From contig JAGWXJ010000040.1 in the NCBI GenBank assembly GCA_018969935.1, positions 1-14,032 on the forward strand: a DNA stretch of 14,032 bases, in the 5' to 3' direction. Under the pieces are notes generated by a model. The model worked only from the letters and a program-made list of their open reading frames with translations, did not search any database and was not told the DNA's origin. The stretch is from Alphaproteobacteria bacterium (lineage in GTDB: Bacteria; Pseudomonadota; Alphaproteobacteria; Micavibrionales; UBA1664). This document shows positions 1 through 6,670 of the stretch, in pieces. Position numbers and translations under genes: made by a program. How positions within the stretch are numbered: position 1 is the stretch's first letter; the number at the start of each line of letters is the position of its first letter.

Positions 1-630
1 GGCAATACGCAAGGCTTGGAATGTGCGTGTTGCGGGATGTATTGCAAATTTGCGCGAAGCTGCGGGCATTGCCGCCTTCACGATATCAGCCAGCACCAGC
101 GTGGTTTCGATTTTCTTCTCGGCCCGCGCCTTCACAATGGCCGCGGCAATCTTGCGGGCGTAACGCTCCTCGCCATACTTCCAGATGATATCGGCCAGCG
201 CCTTTTCATCGAGTGTGTTTACAAGGATGCTTGCAGGCTCGCCCGATGATGCATCCATGCGCATATCAAGTGGCCCGTCCTTCGTGAAGGAAAAACCGCG
301 CGCCCCGTCATCAATTTGCATCGATGAAACACCGAGGTCCATCACAAACCCGTCAACACCTTCAATATCCAGCGTGGCCAGATGCGTGGATACATCGCCA
401 AACGCACCATGGACCGGCACAAGGCGCGGGTTGGCCTTGGCCATGCCTTGCGCACGGGCGTACGCACTCGGGTCACGGTCAATAGCCACAACCTTGCAGG
501 CAGCGGCATTTAAAATGGCTGTGGTGTAACCACCGGCACCAAACGTACCGTCGACATAAATTTCGCCATTGCGCGGGGCAAGCGCCTCAAGCACTTCAGG
601 CAGCATCACGGGGACATGCGGCGCGTTCAT
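1..630 (-). CDS. rsmH: RsmH (MraW), 16S rRNA (cytosine1402-N4)-methyltransferase, 3' part missing
   Basis: This SAM-dependent enzyme methylates N4 of C1402 in the decoding centre of 16S rRNA. The visible part is the N-terminal 210 residues; the family is usually about 300-330 residues, so the C-terminus lies beyond the left edge. The reading frame shows the N-terminal HVPVML, the SAM-binding VDGTFGAGGYT (about residues 27-37) with AIDRD following, the family signature DLGVSSMQID followed by RGFSF and DGPLDMRM, and HPATRTFQALRIA at the truncated end. The start ATG shares bases with the mraZ stop (ATGA, 627-630), so translation is probably coupled to mraZ. This mraZ-rsmH order is the standard head of the dcw cluster, and ftsL and ftsI would be expected further left. 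The family match is seen directly and the assignment is firm. Confidence 0.96.
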   Translation of the reverse strand, partial: MNAPHVPVMLPEVLEALAPRNGEIYVDGTFGAGGYTTAILNAAACKVVAIDRDPSAYARAQGMAKANPRLVPVHGAFGDVSTHLATLDIEGVDGFVMDLGVSSMQIDDGARGFSFTKDGPLDMRMDASSGEPASILVNTLDEKALADIIWKYGEERYARKIAAAIVKARAEKKIETTLVLADIVKAAMPAASRKFAIHPATRTFQALRIA

Positions 631-1088
631 GCCTCACCCCCGTTGCGCGCGGGCAAAACCAGCCCTTTGGTTTTCACTGATTTTTGTGCAACCTCGCGGC
701 GTTTTTTCCACGCGGCCGGTGACCACATCTGGAATTTGCGGCCCAACCCTACAAACGCCACTTCTTCGTCAAAACCGGCATGGGCGACAAGTTCGGCCGA
801 CAAAACAATCCGCCCCTCGGTATCAAAATGCAGCGGCATAGCCTCGGCCAGTGTGGCGGCGGCCAAGTCGTCCTGATCCATCGAAAACATGGGGTAAGCA
901 TCAAGCCTGCTGGCGATGTCTTCCATCATCAGCGGCGCAAACCCCTCTAGCGCGGCATGGATGGGCGATTTCATCAGGATCACACCGGCAAAAGGCTGCT
1001 CGCCCAACACGGCACGGAATGGCCCGGGCACGGATACACGGCCCTTGCGGTCAATACGGTTGATGGTGGTCGATAGAAAAAGGCCCAT
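627..1088 (-). CDS. mraZ: MraZ, AbrB-fold transcriptional regulator of the dcw cluster
   Basis: The protein has 153 residues, the usual MraZ length. It has two SpoVT-AbrB half-domains, each with the DxxxR signature: DRKGR at residues 13-17 and DTEGR at residues 89-93. MraZ forms a ring-shaped oligomer and binds TGGGN direct repeats upstream of its own gene, repressing the division and cell wall operon. I chose the ATG at 1088, giving MGLFLSTTINRIDRKG, because it matches the family N-terminus. The 24-codon in-frame extension to 1160 would translate through the operator repeats and is not conserved-looking. Only a weak Shine-Dalgarno (AAGGGCG) precedes the start. The stop codon overlaps the rsmH start by four bases. 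The C-terminal tail after residue 140 (KTKGLVLPARNGGEA) is family-typical in being charged and variable. Confidence 0.95.
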   Translation of the reverse strand: MGLFLSTTINRIDRKGRVSVPGPFRAVLGEQPFAGVILMKSPIHAALEGFAPLMMEDIASRLDAYPMFSMDQDDLAAATLAEAMPLHFDTEGRIVLSAELVAHAGFDEEVAFVGLGRKFQMWSPAAWKKRREVAQKSVKTKGLVLPARNGGEA

Positions 1089-1103
1089 TTGTGCGCCCTT
1101 GGG

Positions 1104-1138
1104 TGGATATATATGGGATAGCATGGGATAAAATGGGA
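1104..1138 (-). promoter_or_regulatory. MraZ operator: TGGGA repeats at exact 10-bp spacing
   Basis: On the plus strand, TGGGA occurs at 1114-1118, 1124-1128 and 1134-1138. A degenerate copy, TGGAT, lies at 1104-1108 in the same 10-bp register. Each copy is followed by a 5-bp spacer, which is the layout described for MraZ binding (TGGGN with 5-nt spacers). The array lies 16-50 bp upstream of the mraZ start and overlaps the candidate promoter, so autorepression by occlusion is the natural reading. The repeats are written here on the strand opposite to mraZ transcription. Binding itself is inferred. Confidence 0.85.
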
Positions 1139-1144
1139 CGTCAA
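1115..1144 (-). promoter_or_regulatory. Candidate mraZ promoter
   Basis: Reading the minus strand, TTGACG (1144-1139) matches five of six bases of the -35 consensus. It is followed after 17-18 bp by CTATCC or TATCCC (1121-1115) as a weak -10. TATATA just downstream (around 1112-1107) is an alternative -10 with a poor -35. Either choice puts the promoter inside or beside the TGGGA repeats and gives a very short leader before the ATG at 1088. The exact -10 is uncertain. Confidence 0.45.
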
Positions 1145-1424
1145 CAGCAACCATCGGCAAATAGCTGAAATTTCTTACCTTTTTAGAAGTTTTCCACAGG
1201 TCAATTTACCTGCGCAAGCATAGACAGCGGCAATAATAGCAACCCCAATCTGTAACTTATGAAAATACAAACTTTAGTTTTGTCTTTTTTAAACAATTGA
1301 AATTAAACACTTTTTTCTTGCATTACCATAATAAGTAAGCAATATTCACCAACGACACGCCTTCCACTGGGGAATTAAAAACGGGCCAAAAAGGCCCAAA
1401 AAGGCGGGTTGAACAGGGGGAAAA
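1145..1424. other. AT-rich intergenic region between mraZ and a divergent small gene
   Basis: There is no credible gene in these 280 bases. The stretch 1226-1335 is strongly AT-rich, with poly-T and poly-A tracts, and probably carries a promoter for the gene at 1425. A weak TTGCAT (1318-1323) and AATATT (1341-1346) pair separated by 17 bp is the only plus-strand candidate I can name. TTTTCCACA at 1190-1198 differs by one base from the DnaA-box consensus TTATCCACA. A short perfect hairpin, GGGCC-AAAAA-GGCCC (1383-1397), lies in what would be the leader of the gene at 1425. Read on the minus strand it is followed by GTTTTT, so it could also be a weak terminator for antisense transcription. Confidence 0.5.
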
Positions 1425-1637
1425 ATGATGACTGGATTGATAGTCATATTCGGCGCAAGCCTGACAATGTTCGTAAGCTCTCTTGCTTATGCCATCGTCA
1501 AAGACTGGCAGGAGGAACGCTCCGGCCTTTCCAAACTCGTAAAAGACCAATTGGCCCAGACCGGCTTTCAACCGAAGCGGACATTCGACCGCGCGGCACG
1601 CAGGCCGGTCAGGATTCTTGGTTCGTTTATCCTGTAA
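1425..1637 (+). CDS. Small single-pass membrane protein of unknown function
   Basis: I do not recognise the family. The product has 69-70 residues: one hydrophobic segment at about residues 3-25 (GLIVIFGASLTMFVSSLAYA and flanks), then a charged, probably cytoplasmic tail rich in K, R, E and Q. That tail begins KDWQEERSGLSKL and ends in an arginine-rich stretch, DRAARRPVRI. Two ATG codons in tandem (1425, 1428) follow a strong Shine-Dalgarno, AGGGGG at 1415-1420. Its spacing favours the second ATG. The stop at 1635 is followed within ten bases by a strong terminator. Ribosome site, membrane segment and terminator together support a real monocistronic gene despite its small size. It shares an intergenic region with mraZ but nothing shows a functional link. 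Confidence 0.6.
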   Translation: MMTGLIVIFGASLTMFVSSLAYAIVKDWQEERSGLSKLVKDQLAQTGFQPKRTFDRAARRPVRILGSFIL

Positions 1638-1646
1638 CGGGAATGA

Positions 1647-1678
1647 AAAAAGAGGCCCTTCTGGAAGGGCCTCTTTTT
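1647..1678. terminator. Strong bidirectional intrinsic terminator
   Basis: A perfect 14-bp stem has arms 1647-1660 and 1665-1678, with core AGAGGCCCTT pairing to AAGGGCCTCT and the tetraloop CTGG. It has an A-tract on the left and a T-tract on the right, so it works on both strands. It sits between the small plus-strand gene (stop 1637) and the converging minus-strand tpsA gene (stop 1699), and would serve both. Confidence 0.92.
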
Positions 1679-1698
1679 GTATTCTTCAATGCCTGCTA

Positions 1699-4350
1699 TC
1701 AGGCGCCGCAAGCGGCCATTTCGTTAAGGGCGCCAGCGGGGTCGGACGACATGTTGTATGTCGTGGGCTGGCCCTGCGCTGCACCTTGCACGGCATCCTG
1801 CCAGCATGATGTATTGTTGCCACCGGCAGCAGGCACGATGTTGTTTAGGTCAGATGGGTTGCCGGAATTGCCGTCACCACCAGCTGCAGGCGTAATGTCG
1901 TTCAGGTTATTGGGCAGGCCAAACCCGCGCAAACCTTGGCCAAAACCGGTGCTGGGAAGGCCTGTGATGGTAAAGCCCGGGCCCGATTTGCCTGCAACAT
2001 AAGCGGCGTACGCATTACGGAAGGTATCTTCGATGTTGAACCCGAGCAGGTCAATCTCGTCACCCTCGGGCGCATCAGGCCCAAGGAAGAAGAGGCCAAG
2101 CGTCGGATCGTCATTGAAATCGACAATGCTGAATTCCGCAAACAGGCGTTGCAATGGCGTAAGGCCGGTGCTCACTCCCGTAAACGTCCCAAACGGTGTC
2201 ACAAACGTGGCGTTTGACGCATCGATAACCGTAGGCAGGCCAGGCGCAAACAAGGCGCCGTCACGAAGCTCGATATAGAACAGCCCTTGGTCTTCGAAGT
2301 ACGTTTGGCCAATCGTGTTATCAACCAATGCCAGATAGGTTGGCGTAGGCTCTTCGCTCTCGCCCACAAACTCGCTGGAAGGCGCAAATACTATCCCTGT
2401 AGTGCCGCCATAAATTTCGTTGGCGGGGCCCGTCAGGTCAATATTGCCGGCCCCGAAGAACATACCAACCGTATTATCAAATAGCTGGTTGCCAGCCACG
2501 TAAACCGTACGTTCGCTGATGGGGTGGATCTCGGGGTTCATGGTGAACGAGTCACGGTCGATGTAGATACCGGCCTCGTCAGCAGAATTGGCAATCTGGT
2601 TATCGACTATCGTCGCGTGGTTTACATCCTGCACAAAAATACCTGCGTACGCCCCTTTGAGGTTGCCCGCAGGGTCAATGTTGTTTTGGGCCGCATCGAA
2701 TGTGTCAGCTTCCTTCACAAGGATGCTGTTGCCCTCGGCCGCACGGATGATGTTGTTATTGGCTTCAACAAACTGTACACCCTCGAATTTGAGGCCGCTG
2801 ATAAGCGAAGAACCGAAAGGCTCTGGTTCCGGCTCCTCATGGTTCGGATAGCCGATGTAAAAACCGTCAATATAGGCGGAATTCATGTATTCGAAGGTAG
2901 CACCGGCAATAACGGATTCATCATCGGTGAATTCACCGGCATCGCGGGCATCTTCACCTTCATTGGCACCCAACAACACGATGTTGCTGATGTTTTTTCC
3001 GCCAACCGTAATGTTCTCGCTCCAGTCACCTGCACCTACGCGGATAACCGTCGTGCCGTCTTCATTGTTCACGATGGCATCAATCGCCGCCTGAATGGTG
3101 TTCAGCTCGTTGCGCGTGATCGCAATGTCCTGATCAACGTCAACATACCCCTCACCGCGTGTACGGATGGTACCGGGCGCGGCAAACAGGCCGTCAAACG
3201 ATGTGAACAGGATGTCGCCGCCATCGGCATCAATAATCTGGTCTTCGTCGATGATAATGCTGCCATCGGCATAAAAATCCACATCGCCGCCATGCGTATC
3301 GACCGCGTTTTCAATACCGAATGACGAAATTTCAGGGCCGTAAAAATGGATATCGTCGCCCGATGTTATAATAATTTCGCCGCCTTCGCTGGTCACCAGC
3401 TGGCCCTCGTCACGGATATACGTGTCGTTACGCGATGTAATGTCGATGGTGCCGCCGGAATTGCCGTCACCGCCCGAAACATCAACCTTGCCGCCTACGT
3501 TTACACGGCCCGCCGAAAGCACGATTTTGCCGCCCTGCATGGTGGCCGATGATGCTTTGGTAACACCCGTTACGTTCACGAGGTTGTTGACGATGCGCGA
3601 TGCCGCATTGGCCGTCATCTGGATGGTGCCGCCTTCGGCGTCAATGGTACCGCGCTGTTCAAGCACGGCCTCGGTTGTCGTGGGGTCGGCCGCAAGCGTA
3701 ATCAGGTCATCCCCGTAAAGGTCAACCGTCACGGCTTCGCCTGCCGCCATGGATACGCGGCCAAGGCGCGCATTGATAACGCCGTAGTTACGCACACGCG
3801 GCGCCACAAGGGCCGCAAGGCCGCCTTCAGCAATCGTCATCGTGCCGCGCGCCGTAATCGTGGCGTCTGCAAAGTTGGAAATGCCGAATGTATCGCCGCC
3901 CGACATGATCTCGGCATCGTTCACATCACCGGTTGATGCAATGATGCCGTTCACATCCACATGGGAATCGCGGCCGAAAATAATGCCGTTGCGGTCAAGG
4001 ATAACCACGCGGCCGTTGGCTTTAAGCGTACCCATGATGCGCGACGGGTCTTCACCCTCGCCTACCACGCGGTTAACGGCAAGCGATGTCGTGGAAGGCT
4101 GGAAGTACTCAACCTTGGCTGTGGTGCTGATGTTGTATGTATCCCAGTCAATGATGACGCGGTCTGTCGACTGGTTGATGTTGAGGCGTGTCGTGCCGGT
4201 TCTGTCAAACGTGGCGGCGCCAGCCACAACGTTTTCACCCATTGGCGTTTCAGCTTGCGCTGGCGTTGCCACGAAGGCTGCCGCACATGCAGTGGCAAAT
4301 AGTACTGCGCGCAGCGAATGAGAATTACTCGCGGTAATCTTCGTAGCCAT
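1699..4350 (-). CDS. TpsA-type secreted exoprotein: TPS (haemagglutination activity) domain plus right-handed beta-helix
   Basis: This 883-residue exoprotein is predicted to leave the cell by two-partner secretion. Residues 1-33 are a Sec signal peptide ending AQA. Residues about 38-220 form the TPS domain, with AVNRVVGEGEDPSRIMGTL, a variant DRNGIIFG in place of the usual NPNGI, and a VDVNGIIAST segment. Residues about 220-410 hold short repeats (GGxIxI and GGDVDF types) typical of a beta-helix shaft. From about 413 (TIQAAIDAI) to about 690 the sequence resembles NosD- or pectinase-like PbH1 beta-helix coils (NNNIIRAAEGN, VDNQIANSADEAGIYI, GNQLFDNTVGMFF). A G/N-rich tail follows. The mature chain is acidic and has only two cysteines, about residues 849 and 881. 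The start at 4350 has GAGG six bases upstream. An in-frame ATG at 4392 with AGGGG would add 14 residues, making a long TPS-type signal peptide. The gene is divergent from its likely transporter at 4554. Its ligand or function is unknown. Confidence 0.88.
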   Translation of the reverse strand: MATKITASNSHSLRAVLFATACAAAFVATPAQAETPMGENVVAGAATFDRTGTTRLNINQSTDRVIIDWDTYNISTTAKVEYFQPSTTSLAVNRVVGEGEDPSRIMGTLKANGRVVILDRNGIIFGRDSHVDVNGIIASTGDVNDAEIMSGGDTFGISNFADATITARGTMTIAEGGLAALVAPRVRNYGVINARLGRVSMAAGEAVTVDLYGDDLITLAADPTTTEAVLEQRGTIDAEGGTIQMTANAASRIVNNLVNVTGVTKASSATMQGGKIVLSAGRVNVGGKVDVSGGDGNSGGTIDITSRNDTYIRDEGQLVTSEGGEIIITSGDDIHFYGPEISSFGIENAVDTHGGDVDFYADGSIIIDEDQIIDADGGDILFTSFDGLFAAPGTIRTRGEGYVDVDQDIAITRNELNTIQAAIDAIVNNEDGTTVIRVGAGDWSENITVGGKNISNIVLLGANEGEDARDAGEFTDDESVIAGATFEYMNSAYIDGFYIGYPNHEEPEPEPFGSSLISGLKFEGVQFVEANNNIIRAAEGNSILVKEADTFDAAQNNIDPAGNLKGAYAGIFVQDVNHATIVDNQIANSADEAGIYIDRDSFTMNPEIHPISERTVYVAGNQLFDNTVGMFFGAGNIDLTGPANEIYGGTTGIVFAPSSEFVGESEEPTPTYLALVDNTIGQTYFEDQGLFYIELRDGALFAPGLPTVIDASNATFVTPFGTFTGVSTGLTPLQRLFAEFSIVDFNDDPTLGLFFLGPDAPEGDEIDLLGFNIEDTFRNAYAAYVAGKSGPGFTITGLPSTGFGQGLRGFGLPNNLNDITPAAGGDGNSGNPSDLNNIVPAAGGNNTSCWQDAVQGAAQGQPTTYNMSSDPAGALNEMAACGA
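1817..1912 (-). repeat. Tandem imperfect repeat coding for the TpsA C-terminal tail
   Basis: Two adjacent copies encode NLNDITPAAGG and DLNNIVPAAGG, separated by DGNSGNPS, just before the first of the two C-terminal cysteines. The GGDGNSG heptad also occurs near residue 293, encoded by a nearly identical stretch at about 3450-3475. The repeat looks like a flexible G/N/P spacer between the beta-helix and the cysteine loop. Confidence 0.6.
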
Positions 4351-4416
4351 AGGGAACCTCACAGTTTGGGAATGTTTAAGTTGATAGACCATAATTCACC
4401 CCTGTTCTATAAGGCA

Positions 4417-4442
4417 ATTTATTTTTATTAAGGAAAATAAAT
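4417..4442. repeat. Perfect 9-bp inverted repeat in the divergent tps promoter region
   Basis: ATTTATTTT at 4417-4425 pairs with AAAATAAAT at 4434-4442 across an 8-base spacer. It lies 67-92 bp upstream of the tpsA start and overlaps the region where a tpsA -35 would fall if TATAGA (4411-4406, minus strand) is its -10. It could be an operator for a dimeric regulator or simply an AT-rich curved or UP-like element. No regulator gene is nearby. Confidence 0.5.
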
Positions 4443-4462
4443 ATCCGTTATTACTAAGGAAA
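4425..4462. repeat. 12-bp direct repeat TTAYTAAGGAAA, candidate operator
   Basis: TTATTAAGGAAA (4425-4436) and TTACTAAGGAAA (4451-4462) agree at 11 of 12 positions and start 26 bp apart. They lie between the two divergent tps genes, upstream of the tpsB promoter, and the first copy overlaps the inverted repeat. This is a plausible activator or repressor site for coordinating both genes. No protein can be named. Confidence 0.45.
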
Positions 4463-4485
4463 TAGCCTTGTCTGCGCCCAAAACT

Positions 4486-4514
4486 CTGTCATTCTCATCA
4501 CACATATATATAAG
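4486..4514 (+). promoter_or_regulatory. Candidate sigma-70-type promoter of tpsB
   Basis: CTGTCA (4486-4491) and TATAAG (4509-4514) are separated by exactly 17 bp. The -10 matches five of six consensus bases and the -35 four of six. Transcription would start near 4521, giving a leader of about 33 nt before the ATG at 4554, with AAGGA placed correctly in it. Confidence 0.6.
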
Positions 4515-4553
4515 GGGTCCACACAGCCCTATTAGCCAGCACAAGGATTAGCC

Positions 4554-6266
4554 ATGCGGATTTCATTTAATGCTATTGTTTTCAGCCTGTTAGCTGCTTC
4601 CGCGCTATCGCCCGCGTTGGCATTCGCCCAACAAGCCGTCACGGGTACAACAGACGCCGGCCGCGTTGAACGCAACCTCCAGCTCCGCGCAGCTCCTGGC
4701 CTCCCCGCCCCGCAAGCGATTGACGTAAAACCCGCCGCCGCAACCGAAATGCCTGCTGGCGCCGAAACCATGTCGCTGGTTCTGAACAACATCTCAGTGG
4801 ACGGTATGACCGTTTACTCGGAATCCGATATCCGTGGCCTGTATGCCGATAAAATCGGCCAAACCATTTCTCTGGCTGATGTCTACGGTATTGCGGCAGC
4901 CCTTACAGCCAAATACCGCAACGACGGCTACATCCTGACCCAAGTCGTAATCCCGCCCCAGACTATCGATGGCGGTAACGTGAAATTTCAGGCCGTAGAA
5001 GGCTATGTCGATCAGGTCATCGTTAGCGGCAGCATTTCGGAATACGAAATTGCGCTTCTCAACGGCTACGCGCATTACATCAAAAACGCAAAGGTCACCA
5101 ACATCAGGGATCTGGAGCAAACGATGCTCCTCATCAACGATGTACCGGGCCTCACAGCCCGCAGTGTACTTTCACCCTCCGCCGATAAAGTTGGCGCCGC
5201 CGACATGCGTATTATGGTCGAGGAAAAACCATACGAAGGCCAAATCGGCTTCGATAACTACGGCAGCCCCTATCTGGGTGAAAACGAATTCAGCGCCGCC
5301 TTCGCAACCAACTCCCTGCTCGGCATGGGCGAACGTATCGGCATCGAGGCCGTATACGCACCGGGCCGCGAACTCTCGAAAGAATTGGCCTACGTCAACG
5401 CATCATACGCACAGCCCTTCGGGCCATATGGCACGCGCCTCAAGCTCACGGCTTCCAAAGCCTTCACCGAACCGGGTGACACGCTACACGCCTTCAACAT
5501 CAATGGCCGTTCCACATACGGTGAACTGCGGCTCGAACAACCGGTCATCCGTACACGCGCCCTGTCGTTTGCCCTGAATGCACAACTGGACGCCCGTAAC
5601 AGCGAAACCACCAGCAACATCGATACCAAGAAAATCGATAACATCCGCGCCTTCCGTATCGGCGCCGACCTCGATTTTTCCGACACGCTTCTGGGTGCAG
5701 CCATCAACAGCCTCAGCCTCACGGCATCAAGGGGCCTTGGCATTCTTGGCGCCAGCGACAAAGGTGACGCCGATCTGACACGCCCCTCCGGTGACCCTGA
5801 ATTCACGAAATTTGAACTGGAAGCCCAGCGCCTCCAGCACATCTACAACAACGTAAACCTGATGGTAGGCTTCAAGGGCCAGACCTCGCCCGACGCGCTT
5901 TTGTCTGCCGAGGAATTTGGCGTAGGCGGCGCCTCGTATGGCCGCGGCTACGACCCGTCGGAAATTGTTGGCGACAAGGGTATCGCCGCAAAGGCCGAAA
6001 TCCAGTGGTCGCCTTCCATGGGCGAAGGCTTCTTTGATGGCCTGCAGGCATTTGGCTTCTACGATGTCGGCCGCGTCTGGAACAAGGACGCAACCACGTC
6101 AGCCGGAAAAATCGACTCGCTCGCTTCTACAGGCCTCGGTGTACGCGCAAGCTTCCTGCAAGGCACGCAGCTTGAAGCCTTCTGGGCCCTGCCCCTTACG
6201 GTTGATGTAGGCTCGCGCACAAGCCAGACCCCGCGCGTTGAACTGAAACTCACGCGCCCGTTCTAA
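4554..6266 (+). CDS. TpsB outer-membrane transporter (ShlB/FhaC/HecB family)
   Basis: This 570-residue two-partner secretion pore is predicted to fold in the outer membrane and thread the TpsA protein outward. Residues 1-25 are a signal peptide (ending ALAFA). The next stretch contains DAGRVERNL, like the plug-helix region of the family. POTRA 1 spans about 74-152 and includes KYRNDGYILTQVVIPPQ, and POTRA 2 spans about 153-226 and ends MRIMVEEKPYEG. The rest is a 16-stranded barrel. The Omp85-superfamily loop-6 motif is seen as SYGRGYDPSE (RGY at 464-466), the FYDVGRVWN strand at 502-510, and the chain ends in KLTRPF with the terminal aromatic residue used in barrel assembly. The length is normal for the family. 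AAGGA lies seven bases upstream of the ATG. The adjacent divergent TpsA is the obvious substrate; most TPS pairs are co-oriented, so the back-to-back order is less common. Confidence 0.94.
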   Translation: MRISFNAIVFSLLAASALSPALAFAQQAVTGTTDAGRVERNLQLRAAPGLPAPQAIDVKPAAATEMPAGAETMSLVLNNISVDGMTVYSESDIRGLYADKIGQTISLADVYGIAAALTAKYRNDGYILTQVVIPPQTIDGGNVKFQAVEGYVDQVIVSGSISEYEIALLNGYAHYIKNAKVTNIRDLEQTMLLINDVPGLTARSVLSPSADKVGAADMRIMVEEKPYEGQIGFDNYGSPYLGENEFSAAFATNSLLGMGERIGIEAVYAPGRELSKELAYVNASYAQPFGPYGTRLKLTASKAFTEPGDTLHAFNINGRSTYGELRLEQPVIRTRALSFALNAQLDARNSETTSNIDTKKIDNIRAFRIGADLDFSDTLLGAAINSLSLTASRGLGILGASDKGDADLTRPSGDPEFTKFELEAQRLQHIYNNVNLMVGFKGQTSPDALLSAEEFGVGGASYGRGYDPSEIVGDKGIAAKAEIQWSPSMGEGFFDGLQAFGFYDVGRVWNKDATTSAGKIDSLASTGLGVRASFLQGTQLEAFWALPLTVDVGSRTSQTPRVELKLTRPF

Positions 6267-6285
6267 AAACGGCGATCGTTTTTTT
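6265..6285. terminator. Short hairpin with T-run between tpsB and rnpB
   Basis: AAAAACG (6265-6271) pairs with CGTTTTT (6277-6283) across the loop GCGAT, with two more T residues after it. The stem begins inside the tpsB stop codon. It is nearly symmetrical, so it could end tpsB on the plus strand and rnpB on the minus strand. The stem is AT-rich and therefore weak. The T-run directly after rnpB P1 (minus strand, 6299-6295) is a further likely terminator element. Confidence 0.55.
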
Positions 6286-6299
6286 ATAGGAAAGAAAAA

Positions 6300-6664
6300 C
6301 CAGAAGGCCTGTAAGCCGGATTCTGTTGTAGACCGCCATTCCTCTAGGCCAGCATTCACATGCTGGCTCAAGCGTCCAACCCGAACCCCTCGCTCTGGAA
6401 CAGGAACTGGCGTTGCCGCCGCGGGATTCCTATTTGGTCTTGCATCTGGAAGGGGTTGCCCTGCCACCCGTGTTGCCACGTGCGCGGTGCGCTCTTACCG
6501 CACCTTTTCACCCTTACCTGTAAAGCCGAAGCCATGCAGGCGGTATCTTCTCTGTGGTCCTATCCCTGGGGTTGCCCCCGCCGGAGGTTATCCGGTTCCA
6601 TTGTTCCATGATGTCCGGACTTTCCTCCCAATCTTGCGATCCGGCGGCGGTCCAGCCTTCTGGT
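6300..6664 (-). ncRNA. rnpB: RNase P RNA, bacterial class A
   Basis: This is the catalytic RNA of RNase P, which removes 5' leaders from tRNA precursors. Reading the minus strand, the 5' CCAGAAGGC pairs with the 3' GCCTTCTGG to form P1, which fixes the ends at about 6663 and 6300. The universally conserved GAGGAAAGTCCGGAC follows near the 5' end. GGTAAGAGCGCACCG, a core motif, lies in the middle, and ACAGAATCCGGCTTAC lies near the 3' end, just before P1 closes. The length of about 365 nt is right for class A. The mature 3' end is followed by TTTTTC. The gene begins 23 bp after the amidase stop codon and has its own promoter. Plus-strand ORFs across this interval are chance. Confidence 0.97.
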
Positions 6665-6670
6665 GCGGGC

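Noticed and set aside
1089..1160. 24-residue N-terminal extension of MraZ
   Set aside because: It would translate the TGGGA operator and candidate promoter and has no family similarity; MGLFLSTTINRIDRKG is the normal N-terminus.
1289..1306. Possible CtrA site (two TTAA half-sites)
   Set aside because: The spacing between the TTAA half-sites is 10 bases rather than the 7 needed for a CtrA site, in a very AT-rich stretch.
1383..1397. GGGCC-AAAAA-GGCCC hairpin as a plus-strand terminator or attenuator
   Set aside because: It is not followed by a T-run on the plus strand and its five-base stem is short. On the minus strand it has a T-run but no obvious transcript to terminate. It is mentioned only in the intergenic entry.
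2524..3324. 266-residue plus-strand ORF
   Set aside because: It is fully antisense to the well-supported TpsA gene, has no recognisable motif or ribosome site, and is a frame shadow.
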